From an uncultured Eubacteriales bacterium (GTDB lineage Bacteria > Bacillota > Clostridia > Lachnospirales > CAG-274), in contig CABVAP010000137.1 in NCBI GenBank assembly GCA_902496345.1, positions 1 through 5,907 of the forward strand: DNA of 5,907 nt, in the 5' to 3' direction. Below the pieces are notes generated by a model. The model was not told where the DNA came from and ran no database searches. It saw only the letters and a list, made by a program, of their open reading frames with translations. The translations under genes and the position numbers were made by a program. Below, one piece after another: positions 1 through 5,886 of the stretch. Numbering within the stretch: the stretch's first letter is position 1; each line of letters begins with the position of its first letter.

Positions 1-73
1 GCAAATACATTTGTCTAAAATTTCAAATTATTTTCTGAAATTAGCTTTTTCGACACTCTAACAGGATATTTGC

Positions 74-1081
74 CTATTTTCTTTTCAAAACAACTTTACA
101 TCTTCTTAAAATTCTTCTGATAACTTTTAAAATATAAAATAAAAACGAAACAACTCTGACACCAAAAAGCGAAATCAAACGACAAATAATTTTAAATTTA
201 AAATCCGTTGTATATTTCATAACATAAGCTTTACTTTTCACGCAATCAACAGCAATTTTTCTATATTTCTTTTCAACTTCCCAAACATTAGGCAAAGTAA
301 AAATCATAGATTGCACAATTCTGTCAATAATTTGTGGAGCAAACTTCTTTTTGGAGTGAACTAATTTATTTATAGAATTTTCTGCGATTTCATAAAAATC
401 AGAAACTCTTTTTATACTAACAACGTTCATAATAGAATTTTCCCTATCTATAACATAATTATAGTAAGGTTTGTGAACAACTGCAATTTTACCTGCCTTA
501 ATAACAGTATTCACAAAAAAATCAACATCTTCACATAAGTAACCTTTTTTGAAAGATACATCATTGTCGGCAAGAAAATCTCTTCTAAAAACGTACCTCC
601 AAGAGTTAAACAAAACCCCACCTTTGTTTATTATTTCATAAAATAGGTCATTATCATAAACTATTTTTTCTGTATTCGCTTGATTTATTTTATTTATTAT
701 GGCACCTGATTTTGAAACAATAGTATAATCATTAAATAAAATATCAAACTCTTTTCCGTTTTTAATATCCATTACAAGACTATTCAAATTTTCAGATGTA
801 ACAAAATCATCGCTGTCAATAAATATAACATATTTACCTATAGCTTTAGCAAGTCCAGCATTTCGTGCATCAGATAATCCACCATTAGCTTTATCAATAA
901 TATCAACGTTATCATATTTTTGATATTTTCGGCATATTTCAAGACTATTATCAGTAGAGCCGTCATTAACTAAAATACATTGAAAATCAAAGCCACTACA
1001 ACACAAAATACTATCCACGCATTTTGCAAGATAATCTTGAACATTATACACAGGTACAATAAAACTTATCAACTTATCCAT
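74..1081 (-). CDS. Family 2 glycosyltransferase (GT-A fold)
   Basis: This 335-residue protein is predicted to transfer a sugar from a nucleotide-sugar donor during synthesis of a surface polysaccharide or glycoconjugate. The GT2 hallmarks are in order: VPVYN at residues 9-13, NDGSTD at 39-44, NGGLSDARNAG at 66-76, the metal/donor-binding DSDD at 89-92, and an acidic CEDVDFF loop at 183-189 that probably supplies the catalytic base. The last 40 residues are hydrophobic and very basic (ending VLKRK) with no clear multi-span membrane region, which would suit peripheral attachment to the inner face of the membrane. The ATG start is supported by AAGGA at 1092-1096, ten bases upstream. It follows galE by 23 bases on the same strand, so the two are probably co-transcribed. 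Donor and acceptor cannot be read from the sequence. The family call is secure; the substrate is unknown. Confidence 0.93.
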   Translation of the reverse strand: MDKLISFIVPVYNVQDYLAKCVDSILCCSGFDFQCILVNDGSTDNSLEICRKYQKYDNVDIIDKANGGLSDARNAGLAKAIGKYVIFIDSDDFVTSENLNSLVMDIKNGKEFDILFNDYTIVSKSGAIINKINQANTEKIVYDNDLFYEIINKGGVLFNSWRYVFRRDFLADNDVSFKKGYLCEDVDFFVNTVIKAGKIAVVHKPYYNYVIDRENSIMNVVSIKRVSDFYEIAENSINKLVHSKKKFAPQIIDRIVQSMIFTLPNVWEVEKKYRKIAVDCVKSKAYVMKYTTDFKFKIICRLISLFGVRVVSFLFYILKVIRRILRRCKVVLKRK

Positions 1082-1104
1082 AAAACAAATGTCCTTTTTT
1101 GTTT

Positions 1105-2094
1105 TTACTCATCATATCCGTTAGGGTGATTACTATGCCAATTCCAAGCCGTTTCAATTATTTTTTCAAGTGAATTAAAACGAGGTTTCCAGCCAAGCTC
1201 ATCTATAGCTTTTTCAGAAGATGCAATCAATGTTGATGGGTCACCTGCACGTCTTTCGCATATTTCAGCCGGTATTTCAGCACCTGTAACTTTTCTAGCC
1301 ATTTCAATAACTTCTTTAACAGAAAAACCTTTTCCGTTTCCAAGGTTATATATACCACTTTCATTAGTTTTAACAAGTTTTTCAAGAGCTTTTATGTGGG
1401 CATCAGCAAGGTCAGTAACGTGGATATAATCTCTAACACAAGTACCGTCAGCAGTATCATAATCATCACCAAATATAAACATTTTCTCCCTTTTGCCTAA
1501 AGCTGTTTGCAAAATTATAGGAATAAGGTGAGATTCTGGATTATGGTCTTCACCGATTTCACCACTTATATATGCCCCGGCTGCATTGAAATATCTAAGT
1601 GCAACAAATTTTATCCCATAAGCCTTATCGCACCATTTTAGCATTTTTTCAACAGCCAACTTTGTTTCTCCATAAGGATTTGTTGGAAAAGTTTTGTCTG
1701 TTTCTTTTATTATATCGCTTTCAGGTTCGCCATAAGTCGCAGCTGTAGAAGAAAAAACAATTTTTTTAACACCAGCTTTGTTCATAGCCTGCAAAAGTTT
1801 CATAGTTCCATATACATTGTTTTCGTAGTATTTAAGAGGTTCTGTCACACTTTCACCAACAAGTGAAAAAGCTGCAAAATCAATAACAGCATCTATTTTA
1901 TTTTCTTTTAAAACATTTACCATAAATTCCTCATCACGTATATCACCAATACATAACTTGGCAGATTTATGCACAGCCTTTTTGTGTCCTTTGACAAGGC
2001 TATCAACAACAGTAACATTGAACCCTTTTTCTATTAACTCATAAACCGTATGACTTCCGATATATCCAGCACCACCACAAACAAGTACGTTCAT
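1105..2094 (-). CDS. galE: UDP-glucose 4-epimerase
   Basis: GalE interconverts UDP-glucose and UDP-galactose in the cytoplasm using tightly bound NAD, supplying UDP-galactose for glycan synthesis or serving the Leloir pathway. The 329-residue length is normal for the family. The NAD-binding Rossmann motif GGAGYIGSH is at residues 7-15. The catalytic set is the SST of FSSTAATYG at 115-117 and Y141/K145 in the NPYGETK motif. Other signatures are LRYFNAAG at 166-173, CVRDYIHVTDLADAH at 219-233 and RRAGDPSTL at 281-289. By eye, the position of E. coli Tyr299 aligns with Leu289. Residues smaller than Tyr there have been linked to accepting N-acetylated sugars, so UDP-GlcNAc/UDP-GalNAc activity is possible but unproven. 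The start is set by GAGGTG at 2101-2106, six bases upstream. It is the first gene of a probable operon with the downstream glycosyltransferase. Confidence 0.97.
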   Translation of the reverse strand: MNVLVCGGAGYIGSHTVYELIEKGFNVTVVDSLVKGHKKAVHKSAKLCIGDIRDEEFMVNVLKENKIDAVIDFAAFSLVGESVTEPLKYYENNVYGTMKLLQAMNKAGVKKIVFSSTAATYGEPESDIIKETDKTFPTNPYGETKLAVEKMLKWCDKAYGIKFVALRYFNAAGAYISGEIGEDHNPESHLIPIILQTALGKREKMFIFGDDYDTADGTCVRDYIHVTDLADAHIKALEKLVKTNESGIYNLGNGKGFSVKEVIEMARKVTGAEIPAEICERRAGDPSTLIASSEKAIDELGWKPRFNSLEKIIETAWNWHSNHPNGYDE

Positions 2095-2144
2095 AATTTA
2101 CACCTCATTTAAGCTTTAATAAAACCATTTTTTCATATCTTGTA

Positions 2145-2174
2145 ATTATATCATAAATAGATGTAAAAAGTCAA
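2145..2174 (-). promoter_or_regulatory. Predicted sigma-A promoter of galE-glycosyltransferase unit
   Basis: On the minus strand a -35 box TTGACT (2169-2174) and a perfect -10 TATAAT (2145-2150) are separated by 18 bases. TG precedes the -10 with one base between (TGATATAAT), an extended -10. Transcription would start near 2138, leaving a leader of roughly 44 bases that contains the galE ribosome binding site. No riboswitch or attenuator is visible in so short a leader. Confidence 0.75.
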
Positions 2175-2369
2175 ATCATAAGATTTTCTCGTATACGTCA
2201 ATCTAATTTTGAAATATTTATGAAATAAACAACTATAAATAAACAAAATTAAAAATATTAATATCCATTAATTACCAAAAAATGTAAATTACGATGCTTG
2301 AATGTATAAATTATGTGAAGTTATAGATTAAAAAAATAATAAATATTGCAAGTTTATTACTAAATTAGA

Positions 2370-2379
2370 TTCACGTGAA
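2370..2379. promoter_or_regulatory. Short palindrome, possible operator
   Basis: TTCACGTGAA is a perfect 10-base inverted repeat with a G+C-containing core in otherwise AT-rich DNA. It ends 18 bases before the -35 box of the cohesin/dockerin promoter, a position that would suit an activator or repressor site. A palindrome of this length is expected by chance about once per kilobase, so this is only a candidate. Confidence 0.2.
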
Positions 2380-2397
2380 CTCAAAATTTTATAGATA

Positions 2398-2426
2398 TTG
2401 ACAAAAATAACCTAAAGATTTATAAT
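2398..2426 (+). promoter_or_regulatory. Consensus sigma-A promoter of the cohesin/dockerin unit
   Basis: TTGACA (2398-2403) and TATAAT (2421-2426) both match consensus exactly and are separated by the ideal 17 bases. The upstream stretch is A/T-rich and may act as an UP element. Transcription would start near 2432-2434, giving a leader of about 80 bases. The match predicts strong expression unless the unit is repressed. Confidence 0.85.
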
Positions 2427-2434
2427 TATTATAT

Positions 2435-2451
2435 GTTCGCTGATAGCGAAC
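2435..2451 (+). promoter_or_regulatory. Stem-loop at the 5' end of the predicted transcript
   Basis: GTTCGCT (2435-2441) and AGCGAAC (2445-2451) form a perfect 7-base stem around the loop GAT. It sits immediately after the predicted transcription start. It is not followed by a T-run on either strand, so it is not a terminator. It could be a 5'-terminal stem that protects the mRNA from decay, or a DNA operator overlapping the start site. Confidence 0.5.
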
Positions 2452-2500
2452 CAAAAAAACTACAGTTTATTATATGATAATTGCAAAAAATTATAAAATA

Positions 2501-2506
2501 AAGGAG
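2501..2506 (+). promoter_or_regulatory. Ribosome binding site that fixes the GLUG-cohesin-dockerin start
   Basis: AAGGAG is eight bases before the ATG at 2515. The alternative in-frame GTG at 2506 overlaps this site and cannot be served by it, so 2515 is the start. The resulting N-terminus is also a textbook signal peptide (MRKYLKKA...). Confidence 0.88.
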
Positions 2507-2514
2507 TGTATTTT

Positions 2515-4713
2515 ATGAGGAAATATTTAAAAAAGGCTATTGCTGTTGGATTAACTTCCTTTATGCTGTTAAATTTTAGTGGATATCAAGAAGTTTTTGC
2601 AGAAAATGAAAATATTGAGCTTTCTGCATATACACCTATTCAAGGGGAGGGAACGGAAATTTCACCGTATTTGGTAACTGATGAAAGTCAGCTTGTCGCT
2701 CTTGCAAATGGTGAATTAAGTAAGTCAGCTTATTATCGACTTGAAAATAATATTAAACTTAGAAGCTATGATTGGAAGCCTATTAGTAATTTTAGTGGTG
2801 TATTTGACGGAAATGAACATACTATTACAAATTTGAAAATAGGAGAGCTTGGAAGTAATTATTCGTATTTGGGATTGTTTGGGAAAAACTCGGGAACAAT
2901 AAAAAATTTATCCGTTGATATAAATGAAATAATCGGTGTAACGACAACAGGTGGTATTGTAGGTTATAACTCAGGTACTGTTGATAATTGTTTTACAAGT
3001 GGTAATATTAGAGCGGCAGGGAACTATGACTATAACTACATGGGAGGTATTGTTGGTGATAATTACAAAACCGTAACAAATTGCTATTCTGATTGCAAAA
3101 TTTCTGGAAAAGCCGATGTTATTGGAGGAATAGTAAGTTATGCACATGGTGAAGGAATAAGTAATTGTGTTTTTTATGGCTCTTTAGAACTTGAAGATTG
3201 CAATTATGCAGGGGGTATTATAGGCAAAATATATAGTGATGATGTAAATTGTTGTGTTTCAACAGGAAATTTGAATATTTCTAATAGTTCCGGTGATTGC
3301 ATTTATGTTGGAGGTATTGCCGGTGAAGGTGGTGGAGAAAAAATTTCAAATTGTTATAGCAAAAATATAATTAATGTTAATTCTACTTACGGTTGTGTTG
3401 GAGGTATTGTGGGCAGTTATGCCGATATTGTAAATTGTTACAGTGATGGGCAAATATCTGTTGTAAATGACAGCAGTGTTGACTGTGGAGGTATTGCAGG
3501 CGTAGGAGGAAACGCAATCAACAGTTATTCAAGAGTGAATATAACTGGTGAATTTGAGTATGTTGGAGGTTTGTTTGGTTATGGTTCCGATACAGTAGAA
3601 GATTGTTATTATGCCGGGGAGTTGAATATAGAAAGCAGCGATAGAGCCAAAGCAATAGTTGGCTATCAAAACGGAACAGCGGATTACAGAAATGTTTTTT
3701 ACGATAAAACAAAAGTAGGTGATATTACCGATAATTACAACATCGGACTTACAACAGAGGAAATGAAAAACAAAGATTCTTATTTATTTTGGGATTTTGA
3801 CACTATTTGGAATATAGATAAAAACTATAATGACGGCTATCCTTATTTAAGAAGCTTAGGAATAAATGCTTCTGGCGTTAAATTGGACAAAACAACGTTA
3901 GATATAGTGAAAGGTGAAAGTTACAAATTAAATGCGAATGTTTTACCAAGCAATGCAGTAAATTCTGATGTTATTTGGAAAAGTAAAGATGTTTTTGTTG
4001 CAACTGTTGACAAAAGTGGAAATATTACAGCAGTTGCCCCAGGAACGACAACTATTGTTGCAATTACAAAGGACGGCGGATATACTTCCGAATGTACAGT
4101 CAATGTTTTAGATAATGCAGTAACTATAAGCTGTGGAGATATTTCTACAATGCCAGGAAAAGTTATTAAAGTTCCTGTTTCAATAGAAAACAATAAAGGA
4201 ATTTCATCTTTCGGTATTAATATAACTTATGATAAAAATTATTTGACTCCTGTTGGAATTTCTGACGGAACGTTTTTTAGTGGAAATATTGCAAATTTAA
4301 CTTATTCCGATAATGTTATAAGGGTCACAAATGCAAGTGCAACAAATAAAATCGGTGACGGAGTTTTATTTTATATTTCATTTAATGTAAAAGAAAATAT
4401 AGCTGATACAAATTCTGAAATTGCTATAGCTGTTGACCAAGTTAAAACAATAAACGGAAGTAATACTTTTAATGTTGATTATCACCAAAAAAATGGAACT
4501 GTTGCTATAAAAAATGCTGTTTTGGGCGATGTGGATAATGACGGACAAGTTACTGCTAATGATGCAACTCAAATACTTATGAACTATGCTCTTTTAAAAG
4601 AATTTGATGAACTTCAGAAAGTTGCAGGGGATATAGATGGTGACGGAATGGTAACAGCGAATGACGCAACTCAGGCTTTACTTAAATATGCAGGATTTAA
4701 TGTTGAATGGTAA
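2515..4713 (+). CDS. Secreted GLUG-repeat protein with BIG2, cohesin and dockerin domains
   Basis: This 732-residue protein is exported and has no recognisable enzyme domain. A signal peptide covers residues 1-29 (probable cleavage VFA/EN). Residues 44-117 resemble the usual entry segment of GLUG proteins (GEGTEISPY, then WKPISNFSGVFDGNEHTI). GLUG-type repeats fill 118-375, and a terminal segment (WDFDTIW, GYPYLR) ends near 447. A BIG2 Ig-like domain spans 452-532, a cohesin 534-665 (SFGINITYD core) and a type I-like dockerin 670-732. The two dockerin calcium loops are complete: D672/D674/D676/D683 and D706/D708/D710/D717, each with TANDAT. It is first in a two-gene unit; the next gene encodes two more cohesins and another dockerin. 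It probably displays an adhesive or structural beta-helix within a non-covalent assembly. The ligand of the repeats is unknown. Domain calls are by eye but the motifs are clear. Confidence 0.9.
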   Translation: MRKYLKKAIAVGLTSFMLLNFSGYQEVFAENENIELSAYTPIQGEGTEISPYLVTDESQLVALANGELSKSAYYRLENNIKLRSYDWKPISNFSGVFDGNEHTITNLKIGELGSNYSYLGLFGKNSGTIKNLSVDINEIIGVTTTGGIVGYNSGTVDNCFTSGNIRAAGNYDYNYMGGIVGDNYKTVTNCYSDCKISGKADVIGGIVSYAHGEGISNCVFYGSLELEDCNYAGGIIGKIYSDDVNCCVSTGNLNISNSSGDCIYVGGIAGEGGGEKISNCYSKNIINVNSTYGCVGGIVGSYADIVNCYSDGQISVVNDSSVDCGGIAGVGGNAINSYSRVNITGEFEYVGGLFGYGSDTVEDCYYAGELNIESSDRAKAIVGYQNGTADYRNVFYDKTKVGDITDNYNIGLTTEEMKNKDSYLFWDFDTIWNIDKNYNDGYPYLRSLGINASGVKLDKTTLDIVKGESYKLNANVLPSNAVNSDVIWKSKDVFVATVDKSGNITAVAPGTTTIVAITKDGGYTSECTVNVLDNAVTISCGDISTMPGKVIKVPVSIENNKGISSFGINITYDKNYLTPVGISDGTFFSGNIANLTYSDNVIRVTNASATNKIGDGVLFYISFNVKENIADTNSEIAIAVDQVKTINGSNTFNVDYHQKNGTVAIKNAVLGDVDNDGQVTANDATQILMNYALLKEFDELQKVAGDIDGDGMVTANDATQALLKYAGFNVEW
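2866..3639 (+). repeat. Array of about nine GLUG-type protein repeats
   Basis: Within the first cohesin/dockerin gene, repeats of 27-33 residues begin with (G/L)G(I/L)(V/I/A/F)G and continue to an NC(Y/F/V) element and a short strand. The glycine pairs fall at residues 146, 177, 204, 233, 266, 296, 325 and 351, with an earlier LGLFG copy at 118-123. A degenerate tenth coil follows at about 381-403 (AIVGYQNGT). The regular period suggests a right-handed beta-helix or similar solenoid. The copies are diverged at the DNA level, so this is an old expansion. Confidence 0.8.
4222..4247 (+). repeat. 26-base exact match to cohesin 1 of the next gene
   Basis: Bases 4222-4247, in the cohesin of the first gene, are identical to 4908-4933 in cohesin 1 of the second gene. 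Both encode the cohesin core ITYDKNYLT. Identity at third codon positions as well suggests that the modules share recent ancestry or have exchanged sequence. Confidence 0.75.
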
Positions 4714-4718
4714 GGGGG
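4712..4718 (+). promoter_or_regulatory. Ribosome binding site that fixes the second scaffold gene start
   Basis: AAGGGGG lies nine bases before the ATG at 4728. An in-frame ATG at 4707 overlaps the end of the previous gene and lies upstream of this site, so it is unlikely to be used. Starting at 4728 also gives a clean signal peptide (MKNIIRFCFYL...). Confidence 0.82.
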
Positions 4719-4727
4719 TATTTAAGT

Positions 4728-5825
4728 ATGAAAAATATAATAAGATTTTGTTTTTACTTAATATTTGCAATAACTCTTATGACAACATATATTTATGCCT
4801 CTAATACTGTGATTTCTGTTGGTAACATAAAAGGCACTGTCGGAGAAACGGTTACTGTTCCTATAAATATATCAGGGAATACAGGAATTTGTTCATTTGG
4901 TTTTGCAATAACTTATGATAAAAATTATTTGACACCTTTGGGAAGTGAAAAAGGAATTTGGGACAACGATATAATTTTTAATCCTAATTATAGCGAAAAT
5001 CAAGCTTTTGTAACAGGTGCAGGGATAAGCAATAAAACAGGCAATGGAACTTTTATTTATCTTAAATTCAAAATAAATGGTAATATAGGAACAAGCGGTA
5101 CTGAAATAAATGTCGATGTTAAGCAATTAAAACATTTGGAAGGAACAACAACATCAGATGTTATTTATTCAAGCAAAAGTGGTATAGTAAGTACAGATGA
5201 TTTGCCAAAAGTTAAAATAGGAATTGAAAATTGTCAATTTGATATTTCCGACAAAATAAAAGTTCCTGTTAAAATAACTAATAATGACAACGGGGTTTCA
5301 ACCTTTGGAATTGTTTTAAATTATGAAAGTAAATATTTTACTCCGACTTCTGTTGAAAAAGGTATTTGGAACGGTGATATAATTTTTAATCCTAATTATG
5401 GAGAAAATCAAGTTTTTATTACAGGTGCAGGGATAAGCAATAAAATCGGTGACGGTGATTTCCTTTACATAAATTTTGATGTTAAAACTCCTAAAAATTT
5501 ATTTTCATATATGAATGTTGATGTGAAACAATTAAAAAATATTTCTGGAATTTCAACACAAGATGTAATTTTTGAAGAATTGAACGGAAAAGTTGATTTG
5601 TTTAACAAAGAGTTGCTTTGTTGTGACATAAATGAAAATAATGTTATTGACAGCGAAGACGCACAGCTTATACTCAAATACGTATTAAATAAAAAAGATG
5701 CGAAATATAATATCGGTAAAAGAATAAACGGTTATTTAGTTGGTGATGTCGATGGTAATAATATTATAAATTCTGTTGATTCATCGTTGGTTTTGTTTAT
5801 GTATGAAAAAAATAAAAAGCAATAG
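4728..5825 (+). CDS. Secreted two-cohesin, one-dockerin protein (small adaptor scaffoldin-like)
   Basis: This 365-residue protein is made almost entirely of interaction modules. A signal peptide covers residues 1-24 (probable cleavage YIYA/SN). Cohesin 1 spans about 27-156 and cohesin 2 about 160-290. They share EKGIW, DIIFNPNY, TGAGISNK and NVDVKQLK. A C-terminal dockerin occupies about 297-363. Its calcium loops are degenerate: D300/N302/N304/D311 and D340/D342/N344/D351, with Asn replacing the usual Asp at position 5 and the usual Gly at position 6. There is no enzyme, carbohydrate-binding module, S-layer repeat, LPXTG or C-terminal membrane anchor. It begins 14 bases after the previous gene and almost certainly shares its promoter; a terminator follows. 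It probably binds two dockerin-bearing partners while docking onto a third protein's cohesin. Its partners are inferred, not shown. Confidence 0.9.
   Translation: MKNIIRFCFYLIFAITLMTTYIYASNTVISVGNIKGTVGETVTVPINISGNTGICSFGFAITYDKNYLTPLGSEKGIWDNDIIFNPNYSENQAFVTGAGISNKTGNGTFIYLKFKINGNIGTSGTEINVDVKQLKHLEGTTTSDVIYSSKSGIVSTDDLPKVKIGIENCQFDISDKIKVPVKITNNDNGVSTFGIVLNYESKYFTPTSVEKGIWNGDIIFNPNYGENQVFITGAGISNKIGDGDFLYINFDVKTPKNLFSYMNVDVKQLKNISGISTQDVIFEELNGKVDLFNKELLCCDINENNVIDSEDAQLILKYVLNKKDAKYNIGKRINGYLVGDVDGNNIINSVDSSLVLFMYEKNKKQ
4908..4933 (+). repeat. 26-base exact match to the cohesin of the previous gene
   Basis: This is the second copy of the exact match with 4222-4247. It lies in the core strand region of cohesin 1, beginning six codons after the ICSF residues. 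Confidence 0.75.
4947..5037 (+). repeat. Direct repeat, copy 1 (cohesin 1)
   Basis: About 91 bases match 5355-5445 at an offset of 408 bases (136 codons), with about ten mismatches counted by eye. It encodes the segment from EKGIW through TGAGISNK. The in-frame offset equals one cohesin plus linker, so this is a tandem domain duplication. Confidence 0.85.
5355..5445 (+). repeat. Direct repeat, copy 2 (cohesin 2)
   Basis: This is the second copy of the 91-base in-frame repeat. The surrounding parts of the two cohesins are more diverged than this block, so the block has been either constrained or homogenised by gene conversion. Confidence 0.85.
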
Positions 5826-5856
5826 GATAGAGTTTGTTTAAAACAGGCATTTTGTT

Positions 5857-5886
5857 AAAGTGTCAATGATTGGTTACACTTTTTTT
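5857..5886 (+). terminator. Rho-independent terminator of the cohesin/dockerin unit
   Basis: AAAGTGT (5857-5863) pairs with ACACTTT (5876-5882) around a 12-base loop, and the right arm runs into a stretch of seven T residues (5880-5886). The loop can pair further within itself (CAAT/ATTG). It begins about 30 bases after the last stop codon, as expected for the end of the two-gene unit. Confidence 0.8.

Larger units (their letters stand above)
2095..2514. other. Divergent AT-rich intergenic region
   Basis: About 420 bases separate the galE start from the cohesin/dockerin unit. The region is very AT-rich and codes for nothing convincing on either strand. It contains the galE promoter near its left end, and the plus-strand promoter, a 5'-end stem-loop and a ribosome binding site near its right end. 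The middle part, about 2175-2365, has no feature I can support. A ten-base perfect palindrome, TTCACGTGAA, lies at 2370-2379. Confidence 0.7.

Noticed and set aside
1..73. Weak AT-rich inverted repeat (AATTTCA at 19-25 with TGAAATT at 36-42) as a terminator for the minus-strand unit
   Set aside because: The stem contains one G-C pair, has a ten-base loop and is not followed by a clear T-run on the minus strand. Nothing else in these 73 bases is supportable, and a downstream gene may continue beyond the window.
2294..2326. Ten-codon open frame in the intergenic region
   Set aside because: It has no ribosome binding site and no recognisable peptide, and is expected by chance in AT-rich DNA.
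2506..2514. GTG at 2506 as the start of the GLUG-cohesin-dockerin gene
   Set aside because: It overlaps the ribosome binding site AAGGAG. The ATG at 2515 has correct spacing and yields a standard signal peptide.
2095..2514. CRISPR array, tRNA, riboswitch or IS end in the intergenic region
   Set aside because: There are no regularly spaced repeats, no cloverleaf-like segment, no known aptamer core and no terminal inverted repeats with flanking duplication.
4707..4727. ATG at 4707 as the start of the second scaffold gene
   Set aside because: It lies inside the end of the preceding gene, upstream of the only good ribosome binding site, and would put charged and polar residues before the signal peptide.
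3518..5677. Minus-strand open frames at 3518-3712, 3921-4193, 4378-4572, 4893-5126 and 5465-5677
   Set aside because: All lie inside well-supported plus-strand genes, encode low-complexity or unrecognisable peptides, and lack convincing ribosome binding sites. They are reverse-strand shadows.
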